Part shown: one piece after another, positions 23,770 through 37,600 of the stretch | How positions within the stretch are numbered: the first letter of the stretch is position 1 | How the letters are laid out: each line of letters opens with the position of its first letter | Assembly: GCF_015832195.1 (NCBI RefSeq) | Contig: NC_052018.1 | Span: forward strand, 112,687,966 to 112,751,965 | Reading direction: 5' to 3' | Length of the DNA: 64,000 nucleotides | From: Motacilla alba alba | Taxonomy: Eukaryota > Chordata > Aves > Passeriformes > Motacillidae | Translations under genes and position numbers: made by a program | Notes under the pieces: model-generated | Seen by the model: only the letters and a program-made list of their open reading frames with translations | Databases searched by the model: none | What the model was told of the DNA's origin: nothing

Positions 23770-26700
23770 AACTCATCAAGCAAAAGTTACTGAAAATGTC
23801 CCTAGACCTTTGCACAGCCCTTCATGTTGAAAGGTTTTTGTATTTTTAAGGCAAAATGTCAATGTAAAAGAATTTGGGAACTTGGACGTGCAAAAGTGAG
23901 ACAATTCGTGGGTGCAGCTGAATGAGTGAATTTAAATTCTTGATTTAAATTCTACTTTAAACTCTTCAAGGTGCTCGCAGAGTGCAGCTGTTGTGGCACA
24001 TCTCACTGTGTCCCTGTGAAATCCTCAAGCTTTGATAGCTGGATCTCTGGAGGGAGAGCAGCACAACTCAGATCCTCTGCTTTTTGAGGTGAGGGTTTGT
24101 TTGGGGTTGGCAGGTGCTTCAAAAGGTACAAAGTGCTGCTAAAAGCTCCCCTGGAATTTCAGTGTGAGTCAATGGAGTGATTCCATTGCTGCTGAGATTT
24201 GGGAAATGCTGGATTTGGGCTGGACTCCTTCCCTGCCCTGTGACACCACAGACCTCAGGTGAAGCAATGAAGAGTTGTTCAGTGGTACGACACTGAAGGG
24301 TTTAATGTAGACATTTGAGAGAATTTGAAATAGAAATCAGTGTTTCATAAGGTCCACCTTGATATTTGTATTTGTTCTCAACACAAATGCTTTGAACTGG
24401 AGTCATTTATTGGAAAATTCTGTGATTTTTGTTGCAGCTCTTGAAAGCTCATGTCCTGTCCCTAGACTGGGTTCTATCCTTTAGATGAAATATTAAAACA
24501 AGGTTCCACTTTAGGATAACAAGTGTTCCTTTGGCAAGGGGGAGTGCTGACCTTGGTGGGTGGGCTCAGAGTCCCCCTCTGACAGGTTGTAGCAGTCAAG
24601 GCTCTCTCCTGCTCTCTTCCAGTCCCAACCCTAAAATAATTGACAGGATGGGATCCTGACCTGTGGCTGGGCATCCTGCAATGCCAATAATCTGGTTTTT
24701 TTTAGCAGTCTCCAGTGTGTGTGTAATATTTGAAACCTCAAGTCAAAAGTAGAAAGCTCCTTTAGCAGTTGTCAGCTAAATACTTTGTTGTTGTTATGCT
24801 GCTTCTCACTAGACGTTTAGAAACCAGGGTGAGTTTGGAATGAGGTTTGTGTTTTAATGCCTACCTGAAAGAAATTCTAGAAGTCATTAGAAGATGTAGT
24901 ACTGTGTGCTGTTGGGGAGAAGCTTTAGAACTTAGCACTTCCATACAATCATTATTTCATTGATATCCTTTGAAGAATGGAAGTGTGGTTACAATTTGTG
25001 CACTACTTTTCCATTTCTGATGGCCAAGTGTGCTCTCATTTTGCACAGAGAATAACACTAAATCAATTTCTATTGCCTTCTGTTGTGTATCATCCCTAAA
25101 AGTTTCAGCCACTTGAGCTTGTTTTATGGGCATGTATTTGCTTGTATTGAATGTGTTCCAGCTCTTCATTTCCCAGGGCACATAAAATTGGTGAAATTCC
25201 ATGGGAAAGGGTTGTTTTGGGCATGTAAACATAGTGTCAGGAGCTTTTAAAGCTCTGGAAGTGCAGGCACTTAAAAGCTGTGGGAGTCAAATGCATCCAT
25301 GTGTGCTCGTGCACATTTCTGAAGGCAGTGTGTTGCGGTGGGACATCACAGGATGGTGCTGGTTTTTTGGGGTTTTTTTTTGAGACCAGGTTTCCCCCAA
25401 GAGTTCTAGCCTCGTAAACGAAGTCAGGAGAAAACAAGTCTGCTGTTATTTCCTGGATTATATGTATTTACCTCCCAGAGAAGTTGTGCAATAAATAAAG
25501 GCTTGGCCTGGCCGGTGTTGATGGAAAGTTCCAAAGGAAACGTCTGTGAATGGTTACTGCTGTTGATGAAGCTCTTGTTGCACTTGCTAGAAAGAGAAAT
25601 AGACCTGTGAACAAAGAAGATGAGCATAAGTCAGGCCAAACATAGATTTATTTTCTAATTAAGCAGGTATTTATTATGAAATGTGTAATTTGCGAGTTGT
25701 TCTTGCAGGACAAACAATAACTGTCACAGAAGGCAGCGGATTTAAGTGTGTTCACCAGTGTCCCAAACGTTCCCTTTTCCAGCTGGCGCCCTGTCCTTCA
25801 GCCAGTAACCAAGCCTTAATGACATGTGCTAACTCAAAGATGTTTCCTTGCTCAGTTTGGCCAAGCCAGCCCAGTTTCTCCACATTTTCCCACATTTTGG
25901 TGTGGCTGTCTGGCCAAGCTCTGCCCCTCCAGGCATCAGTGGTGTCCCATGGGTGGCTCTTGAGAGTTCCACCAAAATGCTCAGTCCCAAATGCAGAGGA
26001 TCAGAAGAGAAGGATGCTTGTGCCCCAAAGGGTCTGTGACCAAAAAGCAGAACAGTTGAGCTTGCTGTGGGCTGAGGGGCTGCCACATCCCTGTGAGAAC
26101 AGGGGTGCTGCTTGATGGGGCAGGGCTGGTTTGGGTCTGGAGGTGGTGGGGGGCACAGGGGCTGCTGGGTTGTTTGCTTTGGTTAGTGGGGACAGGGATT
26201 TTGTCTCCCATAACATTGCTTTTGCTGAGAGCCCTGTAAGAAATTACCATAAAAGTCAGTGTGCTGTGGAGTCCTCCTCCTTCCCACCATCCTGCTGCCA
26301 CTTTCTTATTTATAGAGCCTTTCCCAAGAACCTTTCTGTCGTCCCAGCCTGGTGTGTGTAAAAGTGCTGCAGAAGCAGCACAAGCTGCCTTTTGCTTCTG
26401 TACCACGCTCACTGAGAAAAGGAGCCTTTTTTTCATGTGGCTTTGATAAGCTTTGGGAAAGTTTTGTCCTTGCTGGTGTCCTCTAAAATATTTTTTTTTT
26501 TTTCTGAGGGAGTGAACTTTGAGGTAATTAATTGGGCCTTGAAAATCAAGTGATTATCTTCCAGATAGCATGTCTGAGATGTATGTCTGTGTTCAGAGAG
26601 CAGTGCCTCAGATGCTTAACATTTTCAAATGCCATTGTAAGTAAACAATCCTTGGAAGTGTTGGCTGGAGATGTCACTGCCAAATGAAGGTAAAAATTGT

Positions 26701-29700
26701 GCAATCATAGATCAGGAGCTCCTGAGGTACCAGGGAGTTCTTCTGCAATTTTCAGAGGACTCAGTAGGCTTCCTAGGGGTTTTCTTCTTGGGTTTAACAG
26801 GTAGAACAGCATGGAAAGTGTTTTTTTAAAAAAAGCAACATGCATAAATAGAGATGAATGGAGCCTGGGATGATCCCTGGAAGAGCCCAACACTGCTGGT
26901 GTAACTTTCTCAATGACAAGGATGGGGAAGTGTAGTGACAGGTGGCAGAGTCCTGACAATTGCAGAAACTTCTGTCTTTTTGACCAGCAGAAAGTGCTGT
27001 TTGTCTCTGGAGTGGTTTGGGGGCATTTCAGATCTGTGTAAATAATTTCAGCAGGTATTTTTAGAACAGCCACAAGAATTGATGGCAGAGCCTTTACCTG
27101 AACATTTCCAGGTAACTCTCCCAAGTTAGAAAAAATTATTTAACACAGTTTTTTTTTTGCTATTTTGTTGACACCTTACTCATGAGTATTTTTGGTCATC
27201 TGATAGCCCAGTTAGAGCACCAAGACTTGCCAAGCTCTCTTACTACTTTGAGTTTTGTCATTTGTGTCCATAATCCTCCACAGTGCCAGAATCAAGTTTA
27301 TAATAATGCATCCTCAAGTACTTTGAGCAGTGTTTGAGCTCTTATTTACTGGGAGATAAGTGCTCCTTGAGTGTCTCCAAACTTGGACTGGCTGTGGAGT
27401 ACAGATTTAATGTGGCCATTATTAGTGCTGACACTAATAATGTTGTGCAAGTGTTGGGCATCGGCAGAGCTCAAATCCTTGCTTGTTCCCTTCCTGCTGT
27501 CCCTGCAGCACAGTAAATGTCAGGAATTATCCCCACATTACTTTAAATGCCAGTGCTAAGGCCAAGTGCCTTTAAATGCCAGTTCCTCTTAAGCTTACAG
27601 GTATTGTCATCCTGTTTAGGCTGGAAGGGATTTGAATGAAACAATGACCTGTGGCTCCATGAAAGTTTAAATAAGTGATTTCCTTTGCTGGTAACAGAAT
27701 CTCATTTACCCTCATGTGTGATTCCAAAGCAGTATTAATGCTCGCAATACAAGTTTTAATGCAAGTTTTGTGCCTTTGAGGTGTCTATTATATAGATGGG
27801 AAAATGATGATTTAGAATGGTGAAGTCAAGTCCTCAAGGTATTTGGGAATTTTCTTTCAAGATTGCCGTTCAAACTTTTTTAAATTATTGCTTTTGAGGG
27901 AAAAATAAGCTAAAATAAATCCTGAACTGACTTTTGTGTGAAGCAAGCCACTGGCTGTGTTCAGTCATCTGTCTTTGGTCTATCCCACAGGGTGTTGCTG
28001 GAATATTTCTAGATTCTGGGGGTGTTGTGATCTTGTTCTGCATGAAGAAGGCACAGATCACTGATCTGTGTGTGCTGCTTTTCCTCGGTGTGCATCAGGC
28101 TGGCCAGAGAGGGTGTGACATCATCTGCTGGGTTGGGTGATTTCATGGTGTGTGTGTGTTTTCACATTTCTGGCCAAGTGCTTTCAGGCAGGAAGGACAG
28201 GATATTTGTGGTTTTTTGGGCATGTGTGCCCTGTGAGATGCTGCTCAGGTCACAAAAGAATCCCCCTTTCTGAGGGGCAGTGGGGATGGAAGGACCATGC
28301 CTTTGGCCATCAAGTTCTGCGAGCTCTTGGCAGCTGGAGCGGCAGCATCAGAATGCACGTGGAAGATGCTGGGATTTGTGCAGTGTAATAACTGCAGTGC
28401 TTCTGCTGCACTCAGTACTCAGATGCTTTGGGCAGAATAAAAGAGCTCTTCTGTCATTCATGTTCTGGACTGAAAATGTCATTATTCAACAGCAAGCACT
28501 TCCAGGCTTTTTTCTCTCTACAGTCCAGGTGATAAGGTGGAAGAGGAAGGAAGAGCTGGCACGCAATGTGGGTGTTTTGGTGACTGTGTGCTGGCAGTGT
28601 AGAAGCATCCTGCATCTTACCTGCCAAGTTTGTCTCCTGACTCTCACAGATACTCTCTAGGCCAGTTTGAGTTTCTACATTTGTGTTCTCAGTTTCTAGG
28701 AACTATTAATCCCCTCTGGACACAGAGCAATCTTGACCTTTTAAGTGCAGCCATTTTCAGAAATTAAAATTTCTTACTAGTCTTTCTTTCTGTTGGCTCC
28801 CTGGCCCACCTGGCACTTGCAGGCAATAATTTAGTTCCTTGCTGTTTTAGCAAAAGCAGCTCCAAAGAACCTGGGTCACTGTTTTCTGGATGCAGTGTGA
28901 AAATCCTCTGCTTCTGTATGCAACTACAATATTGGTAACACAGAGTCCTCAAATATATCAGATTAATGAATTCACTCCCATGATACCAGAATTCTAGATG
29001 AGTCTGATGCCCAAAGGAAGGACTGGACAGGCTTGCAAATTTGGTGTTCAGAGGGATGAGGTGAAAGTGTTTCAGAATCTGTGAGGTTTTGGGAGGGTGC
29101 TTGTGTGTGGGTTTTCTTGGGTTTGCTTTGCCTGTCCCCGTAGGCTCTCAGAGCAGCCGCATCACTCATAATGGCCTCTGAGTGTCATCAGCTCATTGCC
29201 CCTGAGGTGCCTTAAGTGACATTTTGGAGAGGGACTGATGGCAGCCCGGTGGTGTAGCGAGGACTAGGCTAAAGCCTGACCTAGCGTGGTTTAAGCCCAG
29301 GAGCTCGTGTGAAGCCAGTGCCGCAGTTTGTGTCCTGGCGCTGGTGCCAAGTGAGGAGTTGCTGGTGCCTGCTGTCATGAAGTGCTGCTTGCCCTCTGTG
29401 AGGGGGTACAGGGGCTGCTGAACCTGGGCAGGGCTCAGGTCTGACCCTGCCCCAGTGTCACCTGCCCCAGTGTCACCTCCAGCGAGGCTTTGCTCTTCTG
29501 GAGCTCATTCCCACACTGGGATGGAGCTCAGGAAAGGGAAAACCCTTGAGTAAAACTCAGGTGATTGTGCATCCACAGATCATGGCATGTCCTTATCAAA
29601 TGGTGTTAATTGGCTGATAAGTTCCAAAATGCATGTTAAGGATGCTGCTGAGTGACACAATGTGGGGATTGCTTCCACCAGCCTCCTTCCTGGTGCTGTG

Positions 29701-32700
29701 TGTTGGTATTCATCCTGTGTCTGTATCCTTCTGAGAAGTGACAGCCTTCTGAGCCACACACAGCTCTGTCCTCGAGCTAAAACAGAATGCAATTTCCAGC
29801 ATGCCTGCTGTACTCACAAAGCTTGGCATCACCAGGAAAAGAAGTGTGCGACCCAAGACCCTAATGCTGGCTCTCACATCAGTTACATGACACGTCATGT
29901 GGATGGTTTCGTGCGCTGAAATGGGTTCTGCTCCTGATGCTGACTGCTCAAAAGATCATTTCATGGCATTATCTAAATCACTTATCCCTGGTGTCCATCC
30001 CCAGCAGATCTGCACTCCCCTGCTGAAATGGCACGAAGGTCTGAGGGGCAACTTTTTAAAAGTCTGGAAGGAGGATTTGTGCTGGTAGTCTGGACTACAA
30101 CTGTCCTACCTGCCTTTCTGCTTCCCAATTGTTAAATTGGCAGGCAACAGCTGACTAGTGAATATTGTACAAGTAGCAAAAGATGAGCTGTTTGTTCAAA
30201 AATTTCAATTTCATGTAACATCAGCATGAAATTTGCTGTTGCTGCCTCTAAGGCTGAGTGCGCCATGGATTTCAGGCAGTACTGGCAGTAAGAGATCATC
30301 AGAGATTAATTTAAGAAATATTTTTGAAATGTGACTGACTAAGTTACTGCCAAAGGCATTTCTGTTATTTCGTGGCACTTCTGATCTCTGCTTAATTAGA
30401 GATGCTGAACTGTTCTGGTGTGTGAGCAGACAGCTCTCACCGTGCAAGTGTTTTATCCCTGACACCTGTGTTCCACTTAGTGCTGTTGTCTCTGTAATGG
30501 AAGGAAAAGTGGTGTGAGAACAGAACTGGCTTTGGGAGTTTTTCCAGTTTCTACTGCCTGATACATGCTGGTCCCTTAGGTTTGTGATAAGTCACATTCC
30601 TTACAGCACAAGAAATAAGCAGCGTATTAAGCATTAATCTAGAACTGCAGTTGAGACGTTAATTGCCAACCTTGAGGACTGCTGGATACCTCTTTTAAGT
30701 ACATTAAATATTGTCCTGTTTTGGCAGGGAATTCACCTTTCCTTTGTGCTGCACGCAGCCACTGCAGCTGCAAGGACAGTGGAAAATCACATTTTTGAAA
30801 CGTGCTTGATGTTCTTTCATTCCTGTGGCTCACACAGGCAGAGCTTTCTTTTAGACTTGCCGTGGAAAGTATCTGTCAGGCTAGAGTTAGTCTGCCAATG
30901 ACACCGTTATTAAAATGCCCTGTTTGATTAAAGACATTGATTTCAGATCAGTGTTGGTAAAAATAAGCCTTAGGCATGGAGTTGCCTCAAGATGAAGAAA
31001 TATGAGCCCAGAGTTGGTTTGTGAGAAGCTGACTTGGGTGATGGTTTATTTCTGTGAAAATTGCTTTTTATATCCCATGGACACAATTAAAGCTGTGTTG
31101 ATTGGAACGAGCAGCCTTGCTGCCACACAGGTGGAAGACAGATTATAAAGACATATGTGATGCTGCAGTGAAGCCCCCAAGAATGAAGGATCCAGTGAGG
31201 ATGAAATCAAATTGTCTGGGTGCTGTAATGAGAGACTCGGGTTTGCTTTTATCCTTCCAGCTAGCTGGGAACACTCAGGGCTGCATTTTGCAAGGGGAGA
31301 TTGTGCTATCCTTTGGAGATCATTATAGCAGCAACAAAGAGAATGCGAGCTGTCTCCAATTTATTTTGGCCCACTTAGTCCAGCATTTGATGTATCTGAT
31401 ACGTTGTTTACACTGTGAAGTTTAAATATTTTATCTGTTACATTTAAATGAAAATAAACAGCCTAAAAGGAGGGAAAAGGCGTGCTAAGTAAATACTTGG
31501 GGGAAAATATTCCTCTGTTCTCGCAGCGCTTCAATAATGAAGAGAAAAAAATAATGCCTGTAGTGCATTCTTGTGATTCTTTTATTCTTGTTAGCTTCTC
31601 TGAAGAGCAAGGGAACACAGTGCCTAATTCTAGAATTGTACAGCACATGGGTTAGGGGAATAGAGATCTCATGGAGAACCTGGATACCTCTACCCTGCCT
31701 TTCGGTCAAGATCCTGAATTACAAAGCAGAGCCATCCCACCCTAGTGTTAATGTGACATATCAGCAAAATATTAAGCATTCAAACCAGCCAGGATTGTCA
31801 TATTGAGAATTCTCATTTAGCTTAAAGTGTTCATCCATTGGTTCTTATCATTTTCCATATGAATTGTGAATGCACAAAGCCAGGCACTCAAAAGGCAAAA
31901 TCAAGTCTTGATCCCGAGGTTGTATGGATGTAGAGCAGCAGCTTAACATTTTGAGATAAAATGTTACTATTTTTGGAGTCACTTCTCTTTCCCAGAAGCA
32001 GAAGTTATTTAGTAAGCTATGAAACCATCAGATTTATAAGACTGTCCAAATCCAACTCTATTTTTTAAATATGCTGTTTGTCCAGCTAGAAAGGCTTCAG
32101 ACTCCACTGGCAATACTGGCAGTGGCTCCAGCATGGGCTGAGATCTGCCTGGCTATTTCTCACATGGCCTAAAACCCTTTGGGCTTTTATTGGCCTGTTC
32201 CTGGCCCATAGAAGCCTGTTGAGTTCATTGCTGCCAGGTTCTGTCGGGTGGGGTCTTTCATGCCAAGCTTCTGGAAAATAGTGTGCCTTTCTCACAGCAG
32301 TTTTCATCAGAGTGTCAATCATGTCTTTGGTTCTGAGCACTACTGGTGTCTCCAGAATTGCCTGAGGAACAAGTGTGATCATCTTCAGAAGCCACATGCT
32401 CCTTAAGCTTGGAAATTAATGGCTGATTGCAGTGATGGGCTTTGCCTCTAAACCTCTAAATAGCTGCAGGCCTCGTGTGTGTGAAAATCCTTGGAGCCAG
32501 CCCTGTAAGAACTTCTGTGGTGTCTGCTCAGTCTTGGAGTTACTCAGAAACTGGTTTTTGTTGAGCCTGAGCTAGTCAGCATCTCGGAGACGCCACGTGC
32601 TTGCCCGGGCTGAGTACAGCATGGACAGAAGGGAGCAGGTTCTTCCCCTCTTGGAAATGCAGGGCAGCTCTCTGGAGGCTCTGCAGGCATCCCCTCAGCA

Positions 32701-33740
32701 CTTCCAGCAGGGAGGAGGGAACACTGGGAAGATTCAAGACCCTTTTGTGCTCCTTGCTCCTAAAGCTTAGCAGAGAAATTTGGTGCAAATTCACGAAGAC
32801 CTTGAATGAGTCACCCCAGAATTCTTTGGCTGGTGGATTCCATAAGGATGGGACTTGGAACGGGGCTTCATCTGACTGTTGCACAGTTTTGTGCAAATAT
32901 AGAAGTTTTTTGATAGAACACTTGTTTCTTTTCATCCAACACTCTTGTAAAATACTTATCTACAGTTAGTTCAGTTTCCTTTTGTGTGCTTGGTGGCTGA
33001 TTCCAGGGATGCCGCAACACTAGAGCGGGATTGTTTCCTGCTGGACTCTTCCCACCTGTGCTTTATGGCTTAAATAATAATAATTGAAATGCCTGAGCAT
33101 GTGTATGGTATTCTCTGAGGAACAGCTGGTGGCATAACACAAGATCTGGGGAGTTCCCATCTTTTGGAGGGATGTAGGATCTGACTCTACATTGCAGGCA
33201 GTACTTAGACACAGGAAATCCGGGCTGAGAAATTATATGGAGTGAATAAAAGGTAAGTGCTGATGTATCCACTAGGCTGTGTTGTTTTTACTCCTGGAGA
33301 GGCTAAGAGAGTAAAGACAAGATCAGAAATGGGCTGCAGGAAGTAAAGGACAGCAGAGTGAGTGAATGATGTCTGTGATATCAATGCACATCTTGAACTT
33401 GTTTATTTATAGCTTGCATGTGTCATGGATTTGGAAATAGAAGAGCTATTTGGTCACAGCCCTGCAGTAGCACATGCTTGGCAAGGTGCAGTAAGTTAGT
33501 ACTTTTATTTTTAAATATTTTTTTAGTATTTATTACTCCTGGAGGTTTGTAACAGTTTATTAATTTGGTTCTTTTAAGGTGAGTGTGTTTCTCTCAAGAT
33601 TGACAATCATATGCTATTTCTACATCATCCAGACACAAAGCCACCATTCTTAATTTTCTGGCCTGAACTTGAGATGAGTTTCTGCTTTGCCAACGGGATA
33701 AATTCTGGACTGAGTCCAAGATGTGAAGATTTTCCCATAT
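23770..33740. other. Intronic stretch with few features
   Basis: Unique intron. Apart from the perfect hairpin at 27417-27442 and a short GC-rich direct repeat (CCCCAGTGTCACCT twice at about 29451-29478) nothing was recognised. AT-rich blocks such as 31300-31460 resemble conserved non-coding DNA in composition. No frame in this stretch, including 103 codons on the - strand at 32086-32397, resembles a known family. Confidence 0.6.
27417..27442. repeat. Perfect 11 bp inverted repeat with 4 nt loop
   Basis: CATTATTAGTG (27417-27427), loop CTGA, CACTAATAATG (27432-27442). The arms are perfectly complementary. It is too short for a pre-miRNA and lacks a T tract that would mark it as a Pol III terminator. 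Confidence 0.9.
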
Positions 33741-33749
33741 CTGGATGTC

Positions 33750-34640
33750 CCCTTGGCCGTGTTTGTTCCCCTTTGGCTTTCACCAGCCCGCTGGCAGTGC
33801 TGGGGGCTGAGGCCAGGCGGAGCGGCAGCCTCAGCGTGTTCCAGCCGGGGCTCTCGGAGCCAGCCAGTGCGACCGCTCGCATTGGGGGTTTTCATTCCCA
33901 GGCTTTGCCTCCTTCCCTTGGAGAGCAGGGAGGGTGGTTCAGTGGCTGAGCAGCTGGTTAGCAGTGACCGGGGCTCCCCAAATTGCGAGTGGAGCCAGCT
34001 CTCGGTTGCCAAGTGAGTTAGAGCAGGTTGTTTGCTGTTTTGATGGATGACCCCGATCAGCTGGCTGGGAGCACATCCCTGCCAGAGCCTGCTCAACAGT
34101 GCAAACAGCAAACTTGTCCCTTCCATCTCCGAGCTGCCGTGGTGTCAGCAGACATAACAAAGTGCAGAGAGCGGGGAACAGGAGGATATTTGGGATATTT
34201 AGGAAGGGATTAAGGCCCAGCCGCGCCCGGGCCTGGACCGTGCTGGATGTGGGAGCTGGCAGCGGCCTCTGAGGAACCACCTGCTTCCTTGAGATTGCAG
34301 GGAGGGATCTGGGCTCCCGCTCTCTGCCCAGCACGTGTTTCCTGCTCTCGGGTTTGGGCCTTGAGCAGAGCGTGGCTGGAGCAAAGGGAATCTCAGGGGT
34401 GCCCTTGGAGCATCTGGAGCTGGGTATCAAATGTGCGGGGCAGCTGCAGGGAGAGGGGAGGGGGCACAGCACAGAATGCGCCTCAGCTGGCAGGAGGGGG
34501 AGGTCAGGTTTGATGGGCAATATTCCTGATCACTTTAGTTGTGACTGCGTTAGGAAATTTGCACCGGCTCTCCTGCAGGCGAACCCCTTGTGGAGCATCG
34601 TGATGCTCCCGGGAAAGCGAGGGGTGTTTGCCTCCTCTGG
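33750..34640. other. GC-rich intronic patch with scattered CpG
   Basis: This stretch is clearly more GC- and CpG-rich than its surroundings (for example GGCGGAGCGGCAG near 33816 and GCCGCGCCCGGGCC near 34219). It opens long frames on both strands (193 codons on -, 158 on -, 137 on +). CpG density is below that of the 51.7 kb island. It could be a weak CpG cluster or regulatory patch; no gene was recognised. Confidence 0.4.
34592..34609. repeat. Perfect 8 bp inverted repeat, 2 nt spacer
   Basis: GGAGCATC (34592-34599), GT, GATGCTCC (34602-34609). It lies at the right edge of the GC-rich patch. It is short, and significance is uncertain. Confidence 0.85.
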
Positions 34641-37600
34641 GGCTGCTTCACAGCTGAGCGGTTCATGTCAGCTGGAAACTTCATCCGCTTTGCTCTCAGG
34701 GGCTGAGGCTGTTGTCTGTGGGTGTGGGTTTCACAGGGCTTTGCCAAGGGTGGTGGGGCAGGAGTGAGTGTGGGGGATGACCCTGGTGATCCCTGTGCCC
34801 AGCGTAGCCCTGCTGGGGTTTTGGGGCCGTTTGCTGCCAGATTGATTGGAAGTTGCTGGGATTAGAAGGCAGAGGATAACCGTGGGTGTGAGCAGATCCA
34901 CCTTTATCTCCTTTCATCTGTGTTAAATATTGTCACCAGCTTCTGTAAAATACTTGGTGTTAGAGCACACTACTAAAAGCAACAGTGATGGTGAAGTAAT
35001 TTCCAAGGTTATTACAAGTGTAAACCTGAGCAAGTTTAAAGTTATTTTTATGTCAAATAAGCAGACATACAGAATTAATAAATTATTCTTACAGAAACAT
35101 CTTGAAAGTAAGGCAAATGCAAACAAGTCTGCCTGCTGATAAGCCAGGACCAATGAATTCATGAAAGAACTGGTCAGCCTGTTAGTTCAAGTACATTCAG
35201 CAATCTCTTTTCCCAGAGGGGTTTTTTTCTGGAAGCAATTCCCTGACAGAACTGACCAGCATTTGTCTTTCTGTGCACAGTGGTAGGAAGCAAAGTAGTT
35301 AAGCTATTTTTCTTGGTACCAGCTTGCAGCATAACCAGTGAAAAAGTTTTATTTCTAGGCTTTTGAGCAAAAGATTCCTCCATTTTAAGTTTTAAATAAA
35401 CACTTTAAGCTGTAATAATCTTGCTGTTTGGGTTTTTATTTGAATAAGTGGGAAGTTTTGGTCCATATTTTGCTTGGATACACGTGACTTCAGTCAGTGA
35501 ATGTTTTCTGGTATTCATGTCAGACTGGAGCAATAAAGGGCAATAAAGCAGGTCATTGTACAGGATCAGGTGGAGAAGATTTCCCCACTCACCATTCCAA
35601 ACACACATTCTCACAATTCTCCTGGTAGATGTTTTACAGCTGTGTAAATACTCAGTTTATGTGCTGCTGCTTATCTCGCTTGCTCCATTTTTAAAAACCA
35701 TAACACTGATCCTAATTCTGTGTATAATGTCTTCCTACCAACTCAAACAACTCCTTCCCTTGGGTTCACGTTTCTAATTGCAGCTTTAGATCAGCTCTCT
35801 TCAGTGTAACATTTCTTTCCTTTTGATCTCGATGCCTACTTCAAACATGTTGTAATTAAATATGCATCTGCCACATCCTAAGCGTTCAGCCTGGAGATCT
35901 GCTGTAAAGCTGGAATTGCTTTCTGTTCTTAGCTCAGGAGCCAGGAAGGTCTCAAGAAAAGCTTGGGAGGCACTGATTTTGTTTACACTGTAATTTGAGA
36001 TGTTACAGTCATTTTGAGCCGGCTAGTTTTAGTTGTGCTGTTTTAAGAGCAGTGCACTCGTATCACACTCCAAGGGTGGTTATCAGAGCACTTAAAGAGC
36101 TCCTAGGTGTAGCCAACAGCTTCGTTCGGATGTGGCTTCTGGGAAGAAGCAGAGGAAATGCAGAGCTGAGGGATGTACCCAATTCTGTGCTGCTGTGCCC
36201 AAGAGCTTCATCCCAGCAGCGGTGGCTCTGCTGGGAGCTGCTGTTCTGGTCCAGGAGTGCAGGGAGTAAAGGGGAGTCATTTGCTGTTTATCAGGGTCTG
36301 TGAAGTGCTTGAGCTGCTCTGGTGGAGGTGGAGATTCACAAATGCACGTGGCGCAATAAGGAACTAGAAAAATGCATTTATGTGCCCTGCATGCCCAAAG
36401 TCTGTTCTGGGCAGAGATTTTCCTTTACAGCTCTACTGAGAGACCTCCCCACCTTTACTGCAGGATTTCTGTGCAAACATGGCAGAAGGGCTGAGGTTTA
36501 AAACTCTCTGGGGGAATAGAAGCAATACTTTTGGGGAGTTAGAAATTACCTGAGACCTCATTCTGGCTTCATCTTCATTCTTCCCCTGCCAGCAGGAGCT
36601 GTAAAATCCAGTGTCTAATCTCGAGGCTGAGACACCAGCCAGGTTGTGGTGCTGGGAAGGAGAGCCCTGGGCCGGGCCAGCCTGTGCTGCTCCAGGGATT
36701 CCCCAGGCAGCTTTTCCTGCTTCTGTGCAGGGCTGGCCTGGAGCTGGGGACACGAGCCTTGCAGCCAACACTCCCCTGCGGGAGCTGGCAGCAGGCAGAT
36801 GGTGGTGGTGGGGCTGGGAGCGGCCGTGGATGTGGCTGGTGGGTCACTGGAGCAGGACACAGGACTCTTGTTGGAGGCAGACAATCCCGTGCTTCAGCTG
36901 GAGCCTTCACTCTTTTTATTCAGCAGAACCCACGTGGGAAGGGAAAGTGCCAGAGTTTGCTCTCTCCTGCTGCAGAGCGAAGGGGCAGCAATTCCTTGGA
37001 GCTGTTCCTTGTCTGTGTGGGTGATGCAAATTTTTTGGTTCTGCTTTGTTTCTTGTGGCCCAAGCAGAGAGACAAGAGGGTGGGAGGCTCTTGGTTCTGC
37101 TGGGAGAGCGTAAGCAGTTTTTCATAGGGGTTCAGTGCTGTCTGGCTGGAATTTCTGCTGGAAATTCAATCTGCTCTAAGCAGGTCTAGTGCTGGAAAGG
37201 AATGAAAAGGCTATTCCAAGGTAGGAGTGTTGGTATTAGGCAATACCAGCAGCAATCCCTCACCTTCCAGCAGCCTTTGGGGTTAGTTCTGAGTTTTCTG
37301 CTGTGCTTATCTGCTGCATTTAGCTCACCAGAGCAATCCTGTGCTCTGGTTTCTAAAACTGGGCTTCAGTGACATCCCTTGGAGTTCCTGTGAGTGCTGC
37401 ACAGTTAGCTCAGCCAATATGCAAGCCCAGACTTTGGCTGGGAGTATTTTCTTTTCAAGAAAGACCTGATAAGATCTAATTCCTTTTATCGAGTCACAAA
37501 GCACTATCTGTTTATTCATTAAGAAATGAGCAGCAAAGATCGAGGCTGGAGCCTTGGCCGTGTGACAGAACATCCCTCAGAGTGCAGGCACTGCCTGGAG

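Noticed and set aside
32086..32397. 103-codon - strand frame that might be a processed pseudogene.
   Set aside because: No family recognised, no poly-A tail or target-site duplication seen.
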